Below are positions 17,089-26,676 of a DNA stretch of 64,000 nucleotides, in pieces. Origin of the DNA: Branchiibius hedensis (GTDB lineage Bacteria > Actinomycetota > Actinomycetes > Actinomycetales > Dermatophilaceae). The notes under the pieces are model-generated. The model ran no database searches and was not told where the DNA came from. It worked only from the letters and a program-made list of their open reading frames with translations. How positions within the stretch are numbered: position 1 is the stretch's first letter; each line of letters starts with the position of its first letter. The translations under genes and the position numbers were made by a program. Location of the stretch: NCBI RefSeq assembly GCF_900108585.1, contig NZ_UESZ01000002.1, positions 1 through 64,000 of the forward strand, given 5' to 3'.

Positions 17089-17895
17089 ATGAGCGTTGCA
17101 GACTGCCTCGGCCTCACCGAGCACAGCGAACTACTGGCACAGGCCGACCAGGCATGGCCAGCCTGGTGCGCCCGCTACCCGGTCCTGGACGTCGCCGCCG
17201 ACACCGCGGGGCTGCGGTCATGGCTGAAGAAAGCCGTCACCGCCGACGCCGACGAGGTGTTGCTCGCATTGGCCCAACTAGCTGCCCCCGACGGCGACAA
17301 CGATGTGGCGGCCGCCGCCACCCTCGCGTGGGCGCTGATGCCCGGCGCCTGCACTCTGGCCAACCGGTTGCGCACACTCAGCCCGGAGATCGATCAGATC
17401 GTCGCGGGGCAGCTGTGGCTCGAAGTCAGAACCTTTCCGTGGCGCCGACTCACCAAGGTCTCATCGAACATCCTGTTGAACACTCGAGCAGGGACGCTGC
17501 GTGAGTGCGGCGCGCAGTCGCAGCTCGTGCGATCCGACCCCACGTGGTCACGCACCGTGCCCCTCGTCCCCTACGGGCCCTTTTGGGACGGCCAGGCGGC
17601 CACCGAGCCTGGAGGCGATGCCGCCGCCGAAGAACTGTTCCAACTCCTTGAGTGGGCGTGTGAACACGACGTGATCACGGAGACGGACCGATCGCTTCTG
17701 GTGTGCCTGGTCGAGGCCGCCGACCGGGCAACGACGACACGCGTTGGACGCTCCCGCGGTGGCCTCATGGCGAACGAGACGACCGAGCAGGTCGCGAGCC
17801 AGTTGGGGATGTCCGCAAGCACGCTCCGGCGACGGACCCGGCAGAGCATTGACGCACTGGCGGAGGCCTGCACGCACCCGAAGGCTTCGGCATGA
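17089..17895 (+). CDS. HTH regulator heading the transfer operon
   Basis: 268-residue protein. The N-terminal two thirds is helical and unrecognised. The C-terminal part has a helix-turn-helix (TTEQVASQLGMSASTLRRRTRQSIDALAEA, given here in pieces: TTEQVASQLGMSASTL, then RRRTRQSIDAL) resembling sigma-factor region 4 or LuxR-type helices. As the first gene after the structured leader it probably controls the transfer genes, possibly its own. ATG 17089 uses the AGGAG next to the inverted repeat. It overlaps the next gene by four bases. Confidence 0.55.
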   Translation: MSVADCLGLTEHSELLAQADQAWPAWCARYPVLDVAADTAGLRSWLKKAVTADADEVLLALAQLAAPDGDNDVAAAATLAWALMPGACTLANRLRTLSPEIDQIVAGQLWLEVRTFPWRRLTKVSSNILLNTRAGTLRECGAQSQLVRSDPTWSRTVPLVPYGPFWDGQAATEPGGDAAAEELFQLLEWACEHDVITETDRSLLVCLVEAADRATTTRVGRSRGGLMANETTEQVASQLGMSASTLRRRTRQSIDALAEACTHPKASA

Positions 17896-18197
17896 GTGAC
17901 CGCCAGCGACGCCACGCGCACCTTAGGTCGGTCGAGGTGATCACAGTGACCGAGACATCCAAGACCGACCGAGCAACCGCCCCCCCGCTCACCGAAAGGG
18001 AGCGCAGCACAGCCGACATCGCCCAACTGTTCGACGTCGCTGGCCGCGAAGAAGAGGCGATCCGCCAGCTCGACGGGTGCATGGCCAGGCTCCACGAAGT
18101 GCAGCAGGCGAAGGCCGCACTCAAGACACTGTCCGCGTCCGAGCTCCGCGCAGCGCTCGAGTTTCGCCGGGCAGCGCTGGGCGGTGAGATTGCATGA
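17892..18197 (+). CDS. Small helical protein of the transfer operon, function unknown
   Basis: 101 residues, unrecognised. The N-terminus is basic (MSDRQRRHAHLRS). The C-terminal half is predicted helical and coiled-coil-like (EEEAIRQLDGCMARLHEVQQ). Overlapping start and stop codons on both sides (ATGA) place it firmly in the operon between the HTH regulator and the ParA-like gene. An alternative start is GTG 17946. Confidence 0.5.
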   Translation: MSDRQRRHAHLRSVEVITVTETSKTDRATAPPLTERERSTADIAQLFDVAGREEEAIRQLDGCMARLHEVQQAKAALKTLSASELRAALEFRRAALGGEIA

Positions 18198-19045
18198 CAC
18201 AGCAGATCTTGACCGACCGCCCCGCGATCTCCGTCGACGAGTTGAAGCGAGCGTGGGCGGCCGTCCAGGCCGGAGACTTCCGGGCTAACACCGCCCGACA
18301 CACGGTGCCGGCGACGCAGCCCAGGGCCGCAGCCTCGGCACCGGGAGAATGGCAGGCCGGCCCGGGTGAACTGTTCGTGCCCGTGCTCAGCTGCGGCGGA
18401 TCAACCGGGGCCACCACATTGGCCGTCGCGATCGCGACCACGGCAGGAGTCCCGGCCCGCGTCGTCGAGTGCGCCTCAGTCACTTCCTCGGGGCTCGCAG
18501 CAGCCAGCACCGCCGAGCTGGGCAGCTACGCGACCTCATGGTCACGAGGCGCCCGCGACCAGGTCCTCCTTGAGCGAGTCACCGACATCCTGACCACCGC
18601 CGAAGAGATCCCTCACCCCTCGACCCCAGACCGACCGGTCAGCCTGACCGTGCTGGACATCGGATGGGAACTCGGGCAAGTCCTGACCACACCCGGCTGG
18701 ATCGGAGACGCAGTCCGCACCGCACGCCACCTTGTGCTGACCAGCACCGCCACAGTGCCCGGGATGCGTCGCCTCGAAGGCGCACTCGACCTCCTCGACG
18801 GCAACCGCGCGTGCGCGGCCGTACTCGGGCCACGCCGAAAGAAATGGCCGAAGAGCGTCGAGCACACCGCCGGTAGGGCCACCCGGGATCTCGAACGCGA
18901 CGGACTGCTGTTCGCGATCCCCGAGGACCCGGGCCTGGCCGTCGACGGGCTCACCGGAGCACCACTACCCAAGCCGCTGCTGACCGCAGCACACCAACTC
19001 GTCCAGCACCTGCTGGACGACACCTCGAAAGGAACACCGCAATGA
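18194..19045 (+). CDS. ParA/MinD-like P-loop protein of the transfer operon
   Basis: 283-residue protein of the SIMIBI P-loop fold, seen often at this position in actinobacterial conjugation clusters. PVLSCGGSTGATTLAVAIA is a degenerate Walker A with Thr where Lys is expected, so hydrolysis may be lost. ARVVECAS and LTVLDIGWELG follow as the switch and Walker B-like strands. The N-terminal 55 residues are a linker. Overlaps both neighbours by four bases. Possibly recruits the transfer machine; specific role unknown. Confidence 0.55.
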   Translation: MTQQILTDRPAISVDELKRAWAAVQAGDFRANTARHTVPATQPRAAASAPGEWQAGPGELFVPVLSCGGSTGATTLAVAIATTAGVPARVVECASVTSSGLAAASTAELGSYATSWSRGARDQVLLERVTDILTTAEEIPHPSTPDRPVSLTVLDIGWELGQVLTTPGWIGDAVRTARHLVLTSTATVPGMRRLEGALDLLDGNRACAAVLGPRRKKWPKSVEHTAGRATRDLERDGLLFAIPEDPGLAVDGLTGAPLPKPLLTAAHQLVQHLLDDTSKGTPQ

Positions 19046-19341
19046 TGAGTCAGACGAGCGCGCACGTGGCCACCCTCGCCGCGAAGGTTTGCCCGAAGGC
19101 GCCGCCCGGCGCCACTGCGCCGATGAACGACATCACCGGATACGTGATGTGGGGCGTGATCGCCCTGATGGGCCTGGGCATGCTCGTGGGAGTCGGCGGA
19201 ATTGTCGCGGGCCGAGTGTTCTCGATGCCGCACGCCAGCAAAATGTCGATCATCGGCATCTGCGTGGTGTTCGGAGCGGCGATCGCGTACCTGGTGCTGC
19301 CGGGGATCCTGAACGGCATCGTCGGCAAGGGTTGCGTGTGA
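19042..19341 (+). CDS. Small two-helix membrane protein of the transfer apparatus
   Basis: 99 residues with two hydrophobic helices (YVMWGVIALMGLGMLVGVGG and MSIIGICVVFGAAIAYLVLP) and Cys near each end (KVCPKA, GKGCV). Size and topology resemble VirB2/TrbC-like or other small type IV secretion components, but there is no diagnostic motif. Alternative start at ATG 19045. Operon member between the ParA-like gene and the next membrane protein. Confidence 0.55.
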   Translation: MMSQTSAHVATLAAKVCPKAPPGATAPMNDITGYVMWGVIALMGLGMLVGVGGIVAGRVFSMPHASKMSIIGICVVFGAAIAYLVLPGILNGIVGKGCV

Positions 19342-19342
19342 C

Positions 19343-20167
19343 ATGAGTGCGCAGCTCGATGGAACCGTTGGCTGGGACCGTCGCCGCCTCCTGCTCGTCC
19401 TCGGCGCGGTGATCGCAGCCGGGGTCGCCCTGGTCTTCGGTCTGGGGTTCGCGATCTATTTCGCGTTCGCCAGCGCCACGTCGGGCGGGTCCGACGCCAC
19501 CGGAGCGACCCCGGGACCACAGGCGGCTCACGGGCCGGCCTCTGGTCAAGCTCACCGAGACGCCGTCGCCGCCGAACCGATGCTGAAAGTCGATCCGGGC
19601 GCAGCACAGCCGGCGCCGCCGGCCGCTGTGGCCGCAGCGAACATCAACATCCCCGGCAGCACGACGCAAGGGCCAGCAGGTATCCCTTCGGGCTTCCCGC
19701 ACACTCCCGAGGGTGCGATCGGACAGCTAGCCGCCATCGAGCAGGTCGTGCTGCAAAGCATGAGCATTCAGCAGGCAAACACGATCCACGCCAACTGGAC
19801 CCTGCCCGGCGCCCCCGGCATCGCACAGTGGCCACTGACCCAGAACGTGCAGGCCTTCCTCGGCAGCGCCCAAATGGGAGGCACTCTGGACCCGACCAGC
19901 ACAGTGGTGGTCACCCCCGTCGGCGCCCAGGTGAAAGGCACCGACGGCCCCGACTGGGTTCTGGCCTGCGTACTGGTGAAGGTGCACGCGACCATCACAC
20001 AAGACGCCCAGATGGGGTACGGCTACTGCGAACGCATGCAGTGGCACAGCGGCCGCTGGATGATCGCGCCGGGCGCCACCCCGGCACCGGCACCATCCAC
20101 CTGGCCCGGCAGCGACATCAGCAACAAAGCCGGCTGGAAGACCTGGCCGACCGGTGGTGACGACTGA
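19343..20167 (+). CDS. Single-pass membrane protein with NTF2-like (VirB8/TcpC-like) outer domain
   Basis: 274 residues: a cytoplasmic N-terminus, one helix (LLLVLGAVIAAGVALVFGLG), a Pro/Ala-rich linker to about residue 115, and a soluble outer domain (EGAIGQLAAIEQVVLQSM ... PDWVLACVLVKVHATI ... RMQWHSGRWMIAPGA). Organisation and strand pattern resemble the NTF2-like domains of VirB8/TcpC conjugation proteins; this is by architecture only. ATG 19343 lies one base after the preceding stop; its TGA overlaps the next ATG. Confidence 0.5.
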   Translation: MSAQLDGTVGWDRRRLLLVLGAVIAAGVALVFGLGFAIYFAFASATSGGSDATGATPGPQAAHGPASGQAHRDAVAAEPMLKVDPGAAQPAPPAAVAAANINIPGSTTQGPAGIPSGFPHTPEGAIGQLAAIEQVVLQSMSIQQANTIHANWTLPGAPGIAQWPLTQNVQAFLGSAQMGGTLDPTSTVVVTPVGAQVKGTDGPDWVLACVLVKVHATITQDAQMGYGYCERMQWHSGRWMIAPGATPAPAPSTWPGSDISNKAGWKTWPTGGDD

Positions 20168-21744
20168 TGTTCGGCATCCCCGGAATACCCAACCCGTTCA
20201 GCTGGCTCGCCGGCGAAGCCGGGAAGGTCGTCGTCGACGGCTGGACCATGGCGATGCTCGGCCTATGGAACGCCGGCCTCTGGATGCTGCGCCTGGTCCT
20301 CAACATCATGGACGCCTTCCTCACCCCCGACCTGAGCGAGAACGGACCCGGCTCGGTCGTCTACCAGTACACCTTCTGGATCGCCGGGTCACTGGTCGTA
20401 CTCATGCTGATGCTTCAGCTGGGCACCGCCGCGATCCGACGCGACGGCAAGAGCATCGCCACCGCACTCATGGGCACCGGACAGTTCATCCTCGTCTGGT
20501 GCTGCTGGATCGGCGGCGCCGTCATAGTGCTCGCCGCGGCCGGAGGCCTCACCCGAGCCCTAATGGAAGGCCTCCTCAAGGTCAACACCTGGTCAGCGTG
20601 GCAGCCGTTCCAGAACTTCAGCACCAAAGACATCAATGACGGAACCGTTGCGACCGTCCTCGGCGGATTGGGCTGCCTGCTGTGGTTGGCCTCCATCGGT
20701 CACCTCATGGTGATGCTCACCCGGGCCGGCGCACTGCTCGTCCTCGCGACCACCACCCCGGTCTCCGCGGCAGGCCTCGTCGCAAACGCCGGCAAAGCCT
20801 GGTTCTGGAAGTCGCTGCGCTGGTTCATCGCAGCAGCCTTCAGCCCGGTGATCATGGTTCTCGTCCTGGGCGTCGGTGTTCAGCTGACCACCGGCGTCGC
20901 CAACGGCATGACCGACTCAATGCAGAAGGCGATCGGCACCGCCGTCCCCGGTGTCATCCTCATCCTCATCTCAACGTTCTGCCCCATGGCGTTGTTCAAG
21001 CTCCTGGCATTCGTAGACCCGGGGACAACCTCTGGCGCAGCCCTCCGAGCCGGACTCGAAGCGCAAGGCGGGATCCAGGGCCTGTTCGGCGGAGGCAAAG
21101 GCGCCGGCGACGAAGGCTCCTCCGCAGCGTCCAGCTCGGACGGGAACGGCACCTCCCAGGGCGAGGCATCTAGTGAGGACGCCACCTCAGGCCGATTCAA
21201 CAAGGCCGAGGGCGGCATGCTCCAGGCGGCCGGGGGAGCGCTGGGTGGTGTCGCCGCCACGGCCCTTGGCGCGATGCACACGATCGGTACCCGCGGAGCC
21301 GCGATCGGCGCCGACCTGACCAACCAAATGGGCGTCGGCCACAGCAACTACTACCCGGACTTCAGCTCGGGCAAGCAGCAGAAGAACAACAACAGCAATG
21401 ACAACCCTGATCGCCACGGCGGTAAGGACGCTGGTGACGGAGACGACGACAACCCGATGGGTCCGAACGATCCCTCCAGCACGACCTCGCCGACCGACCC
21501 AACAACCGGTCAGGGCCAGCCCAGCGACCCGACGAACGGGCCAACCAACCCGAACCAGGCCACGCAAGGCCCCGATATGCCGGCCCCTACGCAGGGCGGC
21601 CCGCCGAGCACCTCGCCACAAGGCGGCCAACAGGGCGGCGGCAAAAGCGAAGGCGGCCCCAAGGGCGGCGGTGGCACAGGCGGCGCCGGCGGATCGGGTG
21701 GCGCAGCTGGCGGAGCCAGCGAAGCCGCCGTGGTCGCGGTCTAA
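20167..21744 (+). CDS. VirB6/TrbL-like polytopic channel protein
   Basis: 525 residues. The first 290 contain about six hydrophobic segments (YTFWIAGSLVVLMLMLQL; FILVWCCWIGGAVIVLAAAG; a helix near residue 170; FIAAAFSPVIMVLVLGVGVQ; VPGVILILISTFCPMALFKL), as in VirB6/TrbL inner-membrane channel proteins. The C-terminal 230 residues are a low-complexity Gly/Ser/Asn/Pro tail, typical of actinobacterial versions. Overlaps the previous gene by one base. Confidence 0.7.
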   Translation: MFGIPGIPNPFSWLAGEAGKVVVDGWTMAMLGLWNAGLWMLRLVLNIMDAFLTPDLSENGPGSVVYQYTFWIAGSLVVLMLMLQLGTAAIRRDGKSIATALMGTGQFILVWCCWIGGAVIVLAAAGGLTRALMEGLLKVNTWSAWQPFQNFSTKDINDGTVATVLGGLGCLLWLASIGHLMVMLTRAGALLVLATTTPVSAAGLVANAGKAWFWKSLRWFIAAAFSPVIMVLVLGVGVQLTTGVANGMTDSMQKAIGTAVPGVILILISTFCPMALFKLLAFVDPGTTSGAALRAGLEAQGGIQGLFGGGKGAGDEGSSAASSSDGNGTSQGEASSEDATSGRFNKAEGGMLQAAGGALGGVAATALGAMHTIGTRGAAIGADLTNQMGVGHSNYYPDFSSGKQQKNNNSNDNPDRHGGKDAGDGDDDNPMGPNDPSSTTSPTDPTTGQGQPSDPTNGPTNPNQATQGPDMPAPTQGGPPSTSPQGGQQGGGKSEGGPKGGGGTGGAGGSGGAAGGASEAAVVAV

Positions 21745-21763
21745 ACGAAGGAAGTGAACTGAG

Positions 21764-23269
21764 ATGGCAACGATCTACAACGACTACTCACGCGACCGGA
21801 TCGGCTGGTTCTTCGGCCTATCCGGATGGCAGGCGGGCGTGCTCGCCGTCGCCGTGCTCCCACCGTGCTGGGCGATGTCAAAGGGGGCCTGGGCCTCCGT
21901 TGACCTGTTCACCCTGCTGTGGGGCGTCCTGTTCGTCATCACCGTGACACCCGTGCGTGGCCGGTCAGCTGTCGGTTGGTTCGGGGCACTGAGTAAGTCC
22001 GCCACCGGTGGGCTGCTGGGCTGGACAACGTTCCGCAGCAAGGCGACGACGGGCGAGATCGACGACCTCGACGACGTCGACCTCCCGGGCGTACTTCAAG
22101 GCGTCCAGATCCACGACGGGCCACCGCAAGGGCACTCACTGTCGCGCGTCGCCGTGATCCAGGACCACGCAACCAAGACCTGGGCGGTCACCGCCTCGGT
22201 CGTCCACCCGGGAATCGGCCTCAAAGAGGCCGCTGAACGGTCTCAACAGGGCAACGGCCTCAGCGAACTGCTCGACACGGCGATGCGGACTGAGCTTGTC
22301 GAAGAAGTCATTTTCGTCGTGCGCACCGTCCCAGACGACGGCGCTGAGCGCGACCTGTACGTCAAGCGGCATCGGCGCAACGGCCCCGACCTGGCCCGGG
22401 TGATCAATGACGAACTTCAGGCTGGACTGTCGGCGGCGGGAGTCCGCACCGAGGCGTTCTGCACGCTCGTCGTTGCCGAGTCCCGGCTGAAGAACGAGGC
22501 CAAGGAAACCGGGGGCGGGCTCGACGGGCGATGCAGGGTCCTCTACGGGCTCATGGCGGAGATCGAGGCACAGCTGCGCGGCGGCATGGCGATGACGAGC
22601 GTCTCCTGGCTGACGTCGCCCGAGCTGGCCCTGGCCTGTCGGACCGGCTTTGCACCTGGCGACAGGGCGAGCATCGTCGATGCCCTTGCCGCACGGGATC
22701 GGGACGCTGACGTGAACGCCGACGTCCCGTGGGCAATGGCGGGTCCATCTGGTGCAGACACCGCGATGCGGCACTACAGCCACGATGCGTGGAACTCCGT
22801 CAGCTCCACGATCAAACTGCCCATCAAGGGCGCTGTGATGGGAGCACTCGCACCCGTGCTGACCCCAGGCGAGCCGGGTGAACGGCGCTCCTTCATGGTC
22901 TGCTACCCGATCGTGCGTCAGTCGAAGGCCGATCGGCAGCAGGGCAACTCGGAGTGGGCCGCAGACGTCGGTGACGCGCTGCGCTCCAAGGCGAAGGTCA
23001 AGGCCCGGGCCCGCCAGCGCGACGAAGCGGCCAAGGTGCGGGGCCTGGACGCCAAGCTCGCTCGAGGGAACGCGCTTACGCGCCCGTACGCGGTGTGCAC
23101 CGTCACCGCACCGAAGACCGCTCGGATCAGCGAGTACGGCCGGCGACTCGACGCCTCCGTCCGCCGAGCAGGTTTCGCGCCCCTGCGGCTCGACGTGTCC
23201 CAAGACGCAGCATTCGCGGCAGCAGCCGTGCCGCTGGGCGTCAGCCTCTCCCGCCAGGGCGACGCATGA
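21764..23269 (+). CDS. SCO6880-family conjugation protein
   Basis: 501-residue protein resembling the SCO6880 family, a conserved partner of VirB4 in actinobacterial type IV secretion. Two helices near the N-terminus (WQAGVLAVAVLPPCWAMSKG; LFTLLWGVLFVITVTPV) precede a large cytoplasmic region (GVQIHDGPPQGHSLSRVAVI; VASVVHP-like strands; PALVVAE-type segment TLVVAESRLKNEA). ATG 21764 follows GAAGGAAG. It directly precedes the VirB4-like gene, the usual order. Confidence 0.75.
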   Translation: MATIYNDYSRDRIGWFFGLSGWQAGVLAVAVLPPCWAMSKGAWASVDLFTLLWGVLFVITVTPVRGRSAVGWFGALSKSATGGLLGWTTFRSKATTGEIDDLDDVDLPGVLQGVQIHDGPPQGHSLSRVAVIQDHATKTWAVTASVVHPGIGLKEAAERSQQGNGLSELLDTAMRTELVEEVIFVVRTVPDDGAERDLYVKRHRRNGPDLARVINDELQAGLSAAGVRTEAFCTLVVAESRLKNEAKETGGGLDGRCRVLYGLMAEIEAQLRGGMAMTSVSWLTSPELALACRTGFAPGDRASIVDALAARDRDADVNADVPWAMAGPSGADTAMRHYSHDAWNSVSSTIKLPIKGAVMGALAPVLTPGEPGERRSFMVCYPIVRQSKADRQQGNSEWAADVGDALRSKAKVKARARQRDEAAKVRGLDAKLARGNALTRPYAVCTVTAPKTARISEYGRRLDASVRRAGFAPLRLDVSQDAAFAAAAVPLGVSLSRQGDA

Positions 23270-23306
23270 CACACCAGACGAACACCCGCACCCAGGAGGA
23301 GCGCCG

Positions 23307-24821
23307 ATGATGAAGCCACGAGCCAAGGACGGCCGCGACATGGCGCGGCTGCTGCACGACTTCGGTCACGAGCTGCCGCGCGTCCCGGCACCCGTGCCGA
23401 CCCCCAAGGATCCGCGACTGTTCCACTACGCCGCCAACGGCGGCGCCAAGCGGCGCGGCCGCGGTTGGGCACCGGCAAAGGCCCCGGTGACGTCCTGGCG
23501 GATGACCTCGGACCAGGCCCCAGTCTTCTGGCCGTTCGTCGCGACACCCGGACTGCCACCCACCGGAGCCCAGATGGGGATCGACCAGCTGAGTGGAGGG
23601 TCATTCTTCGTCGACCCTCTCGGCTGGGTCCTCAACGACGGGATCTCCGTGACGAACCCCAACATCATGCAGTTCGGCAAACCAGGCCGCGGCAAGTCCG
23701 GAAACACCAAGGCCTTCTGCCTCCGGATGATGGACTTCGGATACCGAACCCTCATCCTCGGAGACCCGAAAGACGAGTACGAAAAGCTCTGCCGTGCACT
23801 GGGGGTCGAACCATTCGCGATCGGCCCGGGCCTGTCGGCCCGGATCAACCCGCTGGCTTTCGGCCCGCTCGGCCAGGGCTGGGACAAACTCGACCCGGCG
23901 GAGGCACAGCGCCGCGGTGCGATCATCTTCGGCCGCTGGCTCACCCTCGTCCGCGGACTCGTCGGATCGCAGCGCATCGGCGAGAACCGCGTCCCGTTCG
24001 GGCCCACTGATGAGGTCGTAGTCAAGAACGCGCTGCGCAGCCTGACCGGGTACAGCAGCGGCGCGTCGCAGCTGCGCGAGATCACGATCCCCGAGCTGTG
24101 GCACCTGCTGGACAACCCGACCGAGGAACTGATCGCCGAGTGCCGCTACGACTCCGCGCGGCACTTCCTCGACGAGACGCGCCTCCTGCGCGATGCGCTC
24201 GGCCAACTGGTCTCCGGGGCGCTGGCCGGGCTCTTCGACACCCACACCACCATCGACGTCGACTGGAACGCGCCGATCCAGAGCCTGAGCCTTTCCCGGC
24301 TAGACGCACTCGGAGACGACGCGATGGGCATCGCACTGACCTGCTTAGGGTCCTGGGGTCGAGGCATGCGAGAGATGGCCCAGCCGGGAGATCTGCGCAT
24401 TGTCGTGCGTGACGAGGTGTGGAAGCAGTTCCGGCTCGGCCCGGAGGCCGTGAAGGCGTACGACTCGGACCTGCGACTGTCCCGCGCAGCCGGGGACATC
24501 CAGTGGGCGAACGCGCACAAGCCGTCGGACCCGATGTCGGCCGGCGACGAAGGATCGCAGGCCGTGGCGATCGCCAAGGATCTGATGCACCTGGCAGACA
24601 TCAAGATCCTGATGGGCCAAGACAGCGCCATCGGCGACGAGCTTGAGCGGCTGCTTGGCCTCGGCCCGATCGCACGGTCACTCATCACCGGTTGGGGGAT
24701 GCAAGGCAAAGGACGCGGGCTGTGGGTGGTGGGGGAGCAGATGTACAAGGTGCAGACCGTGCTCCATCCGCTCGAGCGTGACCTCACCTTCACCAACGAA
24801 GCAATCGAGTCGGCTGCCTGA
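23307..24821 (+). CDS. VirB4-like conjugation ATPase
   Basis: 504-residue ATPase that powers assembly and substrate passage. Walker A is FGKPGRGKSGNTKAFCLRM near residue 130, followed by LILGDPKDEYEKLCRALG, a typical VirB4/TraC sequence after the first strand. RIVVRDEVWKQFRLGPEA is the Walker B region and GLWVVGEQMYKVQTVLHP lies near the C-terminus. ATG 23307 is preceded by AGGAGG. Longer forms of this frame overlap the SCO6880 gene and are not needed. Confidence 0.8.
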   Translation: MMKPRAKDGRDMARLLHDFGHELPRVPAPVPTPKDPRLFHYAANGGAKRRGRGWAPAKAPVTSWRMTSDQAPVFWPFVATPGLPPTGAQMGIDQLSGGSFFVDPLGWVLNDGISVTNPNIMQFGKPGRGKSGNTKAFCLRMMDFGYRTLILGDPKDEYEKLCRALGVEPFAIGPGLSARINPLAFGPLGQGWDKLDPAEAQRRGAIIFGRWLTLVRGLVGSQRIGENRVPFGPTDEVVVKNALRSLTGYSSGASQLREITIPELWHLLDNPTEELIAECRYDSARHFLDETRLLRDALGQLVSGALAGLFDTHTTIDVDWNAPIQSLSLSRLDALGDDAMGIALTCLGSWGRGMREMAQPGDLRIVVRDEVWKQFRLGPEAVKAYDSDLRLSRAAGDIQWANAHKPSDPMSAGDEGSQAVAIAKDLMHLADIKILMGQDSAIGDELERLLGLGPIARSLITGWGMQGKGRGLWVVGEQMYKVQTVLHPLERDLTFTNEAIESAA

Positions 24822-24824
24822 GCC

Positions 24825-26474
24825 ATGAAGAAACTCGTCGTCGGGCTCACGATGGTGCTGGCCATCCTGACCGCTGTGCCACTGCTCGCCGCCTTCATGG
24901 TGGTCGTGGTGGCCTCACCCGCCGCGGGCGAAGAACTGAAAGCTCAGGACTGCCAGGGTGGTTCGACGGTAGCGACTGGCCCATGGCGAGTTCCCACCGC
25001 GCAGAAATACACGATCACCTCAGGATTTGGCCCCCGGATGTCACCGGGCGGGATCGGCTCCACCAACCACCAAGGGGTCGATCTGGCGATGCTGCCCCAA
25101 CCGGGATCGGTGCTCGCTGCCTCCGCGGGCAAGGTGAAGGTGGCCGGCCCGTATGGGGGACTAGGCAACGCCGTCGTCCTCGACAACGGATCCGGGATCA
25201 CCACCGTCTACGGGCACATGGCGCAACTGGACCCGGCGATGAAGGTAGGCGCGACGGTCACCCTCGGCCAGCGTCTCGGCCTTGAAGGATCGACCGGAAA
25301 TTCGACCGGCAACCACCTGCATTTCGGCGTCGCGATCAACGGAACGTTCACCGATCCGATTCCGTTCATGACCCAGCACGGAGCACCGCTCAACGGGCAG
25401 GCTGTCGCACCAACCCCACCTCCTGCGAAAACACCTTCCGTGGGGCCACCGACCCCGCCCCCGTGGAAGTCGCCGCTGGGTGGCAAGTCACCTACGGACC
25501 CCGGCGTTCCAGTGAAGGACCCGGGCGGAGAGGGTGGGATTGGGTTCCCCCTTCCAGCGCCGGGCGAACCGCGCAAGGACTCTCTGCACAATCCGCCGCT
25601 GTCGATCCCGGACGCGATCAAAGCCGACTACGTACGCGCGGCGAATAAGTACAAGATTCCCTGGACGCTCCTGGCAGGAATCGGCATGGAAGAGACGGGC
25701 CACGGCCGCAACAATCATTCGTCCAGTGCTGGCGCACAAGGGCTTATGCAGTTCATGCCAGCGACGTGGGCAACCTACGGCGTCGATGGTGATGGCGACG
25801 GTAAAGCGATCATCACGAACGACGCCGATAGCGCAATGTCGGCCGCCAACTACCTGACGGCGAGCGGGGTCACCAAGGGGGAGGCGGGCGTAAAACGTGC
25901 CATCTTTGCATACAATCACGCGAGTTGGTATGTGAATGACGTTCTATATTATGCGGCGAAATATGGGGGCGGCGAGGTCCTGGGAGACCCGACCGACTGT
26001 GGGACCGGTGTTGGGGACGGAAATCCTCAGCTTCCGCCGCTGACGAACGAGCGAGTGAAGAAGCTGCTCACCTGGGCAGAAGGTCACCTGGGCGACGGCT
26101 ACGTGATGGGAGCGAACGGGCCCAACACGTGGGATTGCTCAAGCTTCAGCTCGGCGGCGTACCGCCAGCTCGGAATCACGATGCCCCGGACCGCTGGAGC
26201 GCAGCAAGCTTGGCTTGCGGCCGGAAATGGTTTCCGCGTCTCGCCAGGCGATGCCAAGCCGGGGGATCTAATTTTCTACGACTCATATCTCGGACCGAAC
26301 GTCATCGGCCACGTGGAGATGGTGTTCGATCCCGCGAAGCACCAGGCGATAGGTGCCCAGAGCCCAAAGATCGGCGTCACCATGAGCGACTACTCCTACA
26401 ACATGAAGACCAAGCACATTTTCGAAATTTGGCGTGTAGGTAATATCAGCGATAAGGGCAAAAAGACGATGTGA
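24825..26474 (+). CDS. Three-domain cell-wall hydrolase: M23, lytic transglycosylase, NlpC/P60
   Basis: 549-residue exported enzyme that would open peptidoglycan for the transfer channel (VirB1-like role). Signal/anchor helix at residues 4-30. M23 peptidase with GVDLAM and HLHFGVAI (metal-binding His). After a Pro-rich linker, a goose-type lysozyme/transglycosylase domain with catalytic Glu in GIGMEETGHG and GAQGLMQFMPATW. C-terminal NlpC/P60 with catalytic Cys in NTWDCSSFSSAAY and His in VIGHVEMVF. Base use shifts to lower GC from about 25.9 kb onward, unlike the first half. A lower-GC stretch continues after the stop. Confidence 0.85.
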   Translation: MKKLVVGLTMVLAILTAVPLLAAFMVVVVASPAAGEELKAQDCQGGSTVATGPWRVPTAQKYTITSGFGPRMSPGGIGSTNHQGVDLAMLPQPGSVLAASAGKVKVAGPYGGLGNAVVLDNGSGITTVYGHMAQLDPAMKVGATVTLGQRLGLEGSTGNSTGNHLHFGVAINGTFTDPIPFMTQHGAPLNGQAVAPTPPPAKTPSVGPPTPPPWKSPLGGKSPTDPGVPVKDPGGEGGIGFPLPAPGEPRKDSLHNPPLSIPDAIKADYVRAANKYKIPWTLLAGIGMEETGHGRNNHSSSAGAQGLMQFMPATWATYGVDGDGDGKAIITNDADSAMSAANYLTASGVTKGEAGVKRAIFAYNHASWYVNDVLYYAAKYGGGEVLGDPTDCGTGVGDGNPQLPPLTNERVKKLLTWAEGHLGDGYVMGANGPNTWDCSSFSSAAYRQLGITMPRTAGAQQAWLAAGNGFRVSPGDAKPGDLIFYDSYLGPNVIGHVEMVFDPAKHQAIGAQSPKIGVTMSDYSYNMKTKHIFEIWRVGNISDKGKKTM

Positions 26475-26676
26475 TTTTTTTGGTTGTTGTCATCTGTTTC
26501 TCGCTGATGTCGGCGGGAGTGTCCTCTGAGATAGTCCGCCGAGGTGGTGGCGGAACACCTCACCGACGCGTCGCACTCGGAGGTCGCTCATCTTTCGGTT
26601 TCGACGTTCTCGAACAGTGTGACCGTCAAGGCGGGTCGTGGCGCCTTCAGGTCAGTGAGTCGATCTAGGAGGAACG
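26475..26676. other. Lower-GC intergenic stretch
   Basis: 202 bases after the wall hydrolase with a T-rich start (seven T at 26474-26480) and no supported gene. A short ORF here lacks any recognisable features. May hold a terminator or promoter; AGGAGG near its end is the ribosome binding site for ATG 26677. Confidence 0.4.

Noticed and set aside
22136-23341. Minus-strand open frame of 401 codons opposite the SCO6880-like gene
   Set aside because: Antisense shadow in GC-rich DNA; no recognisable domain.
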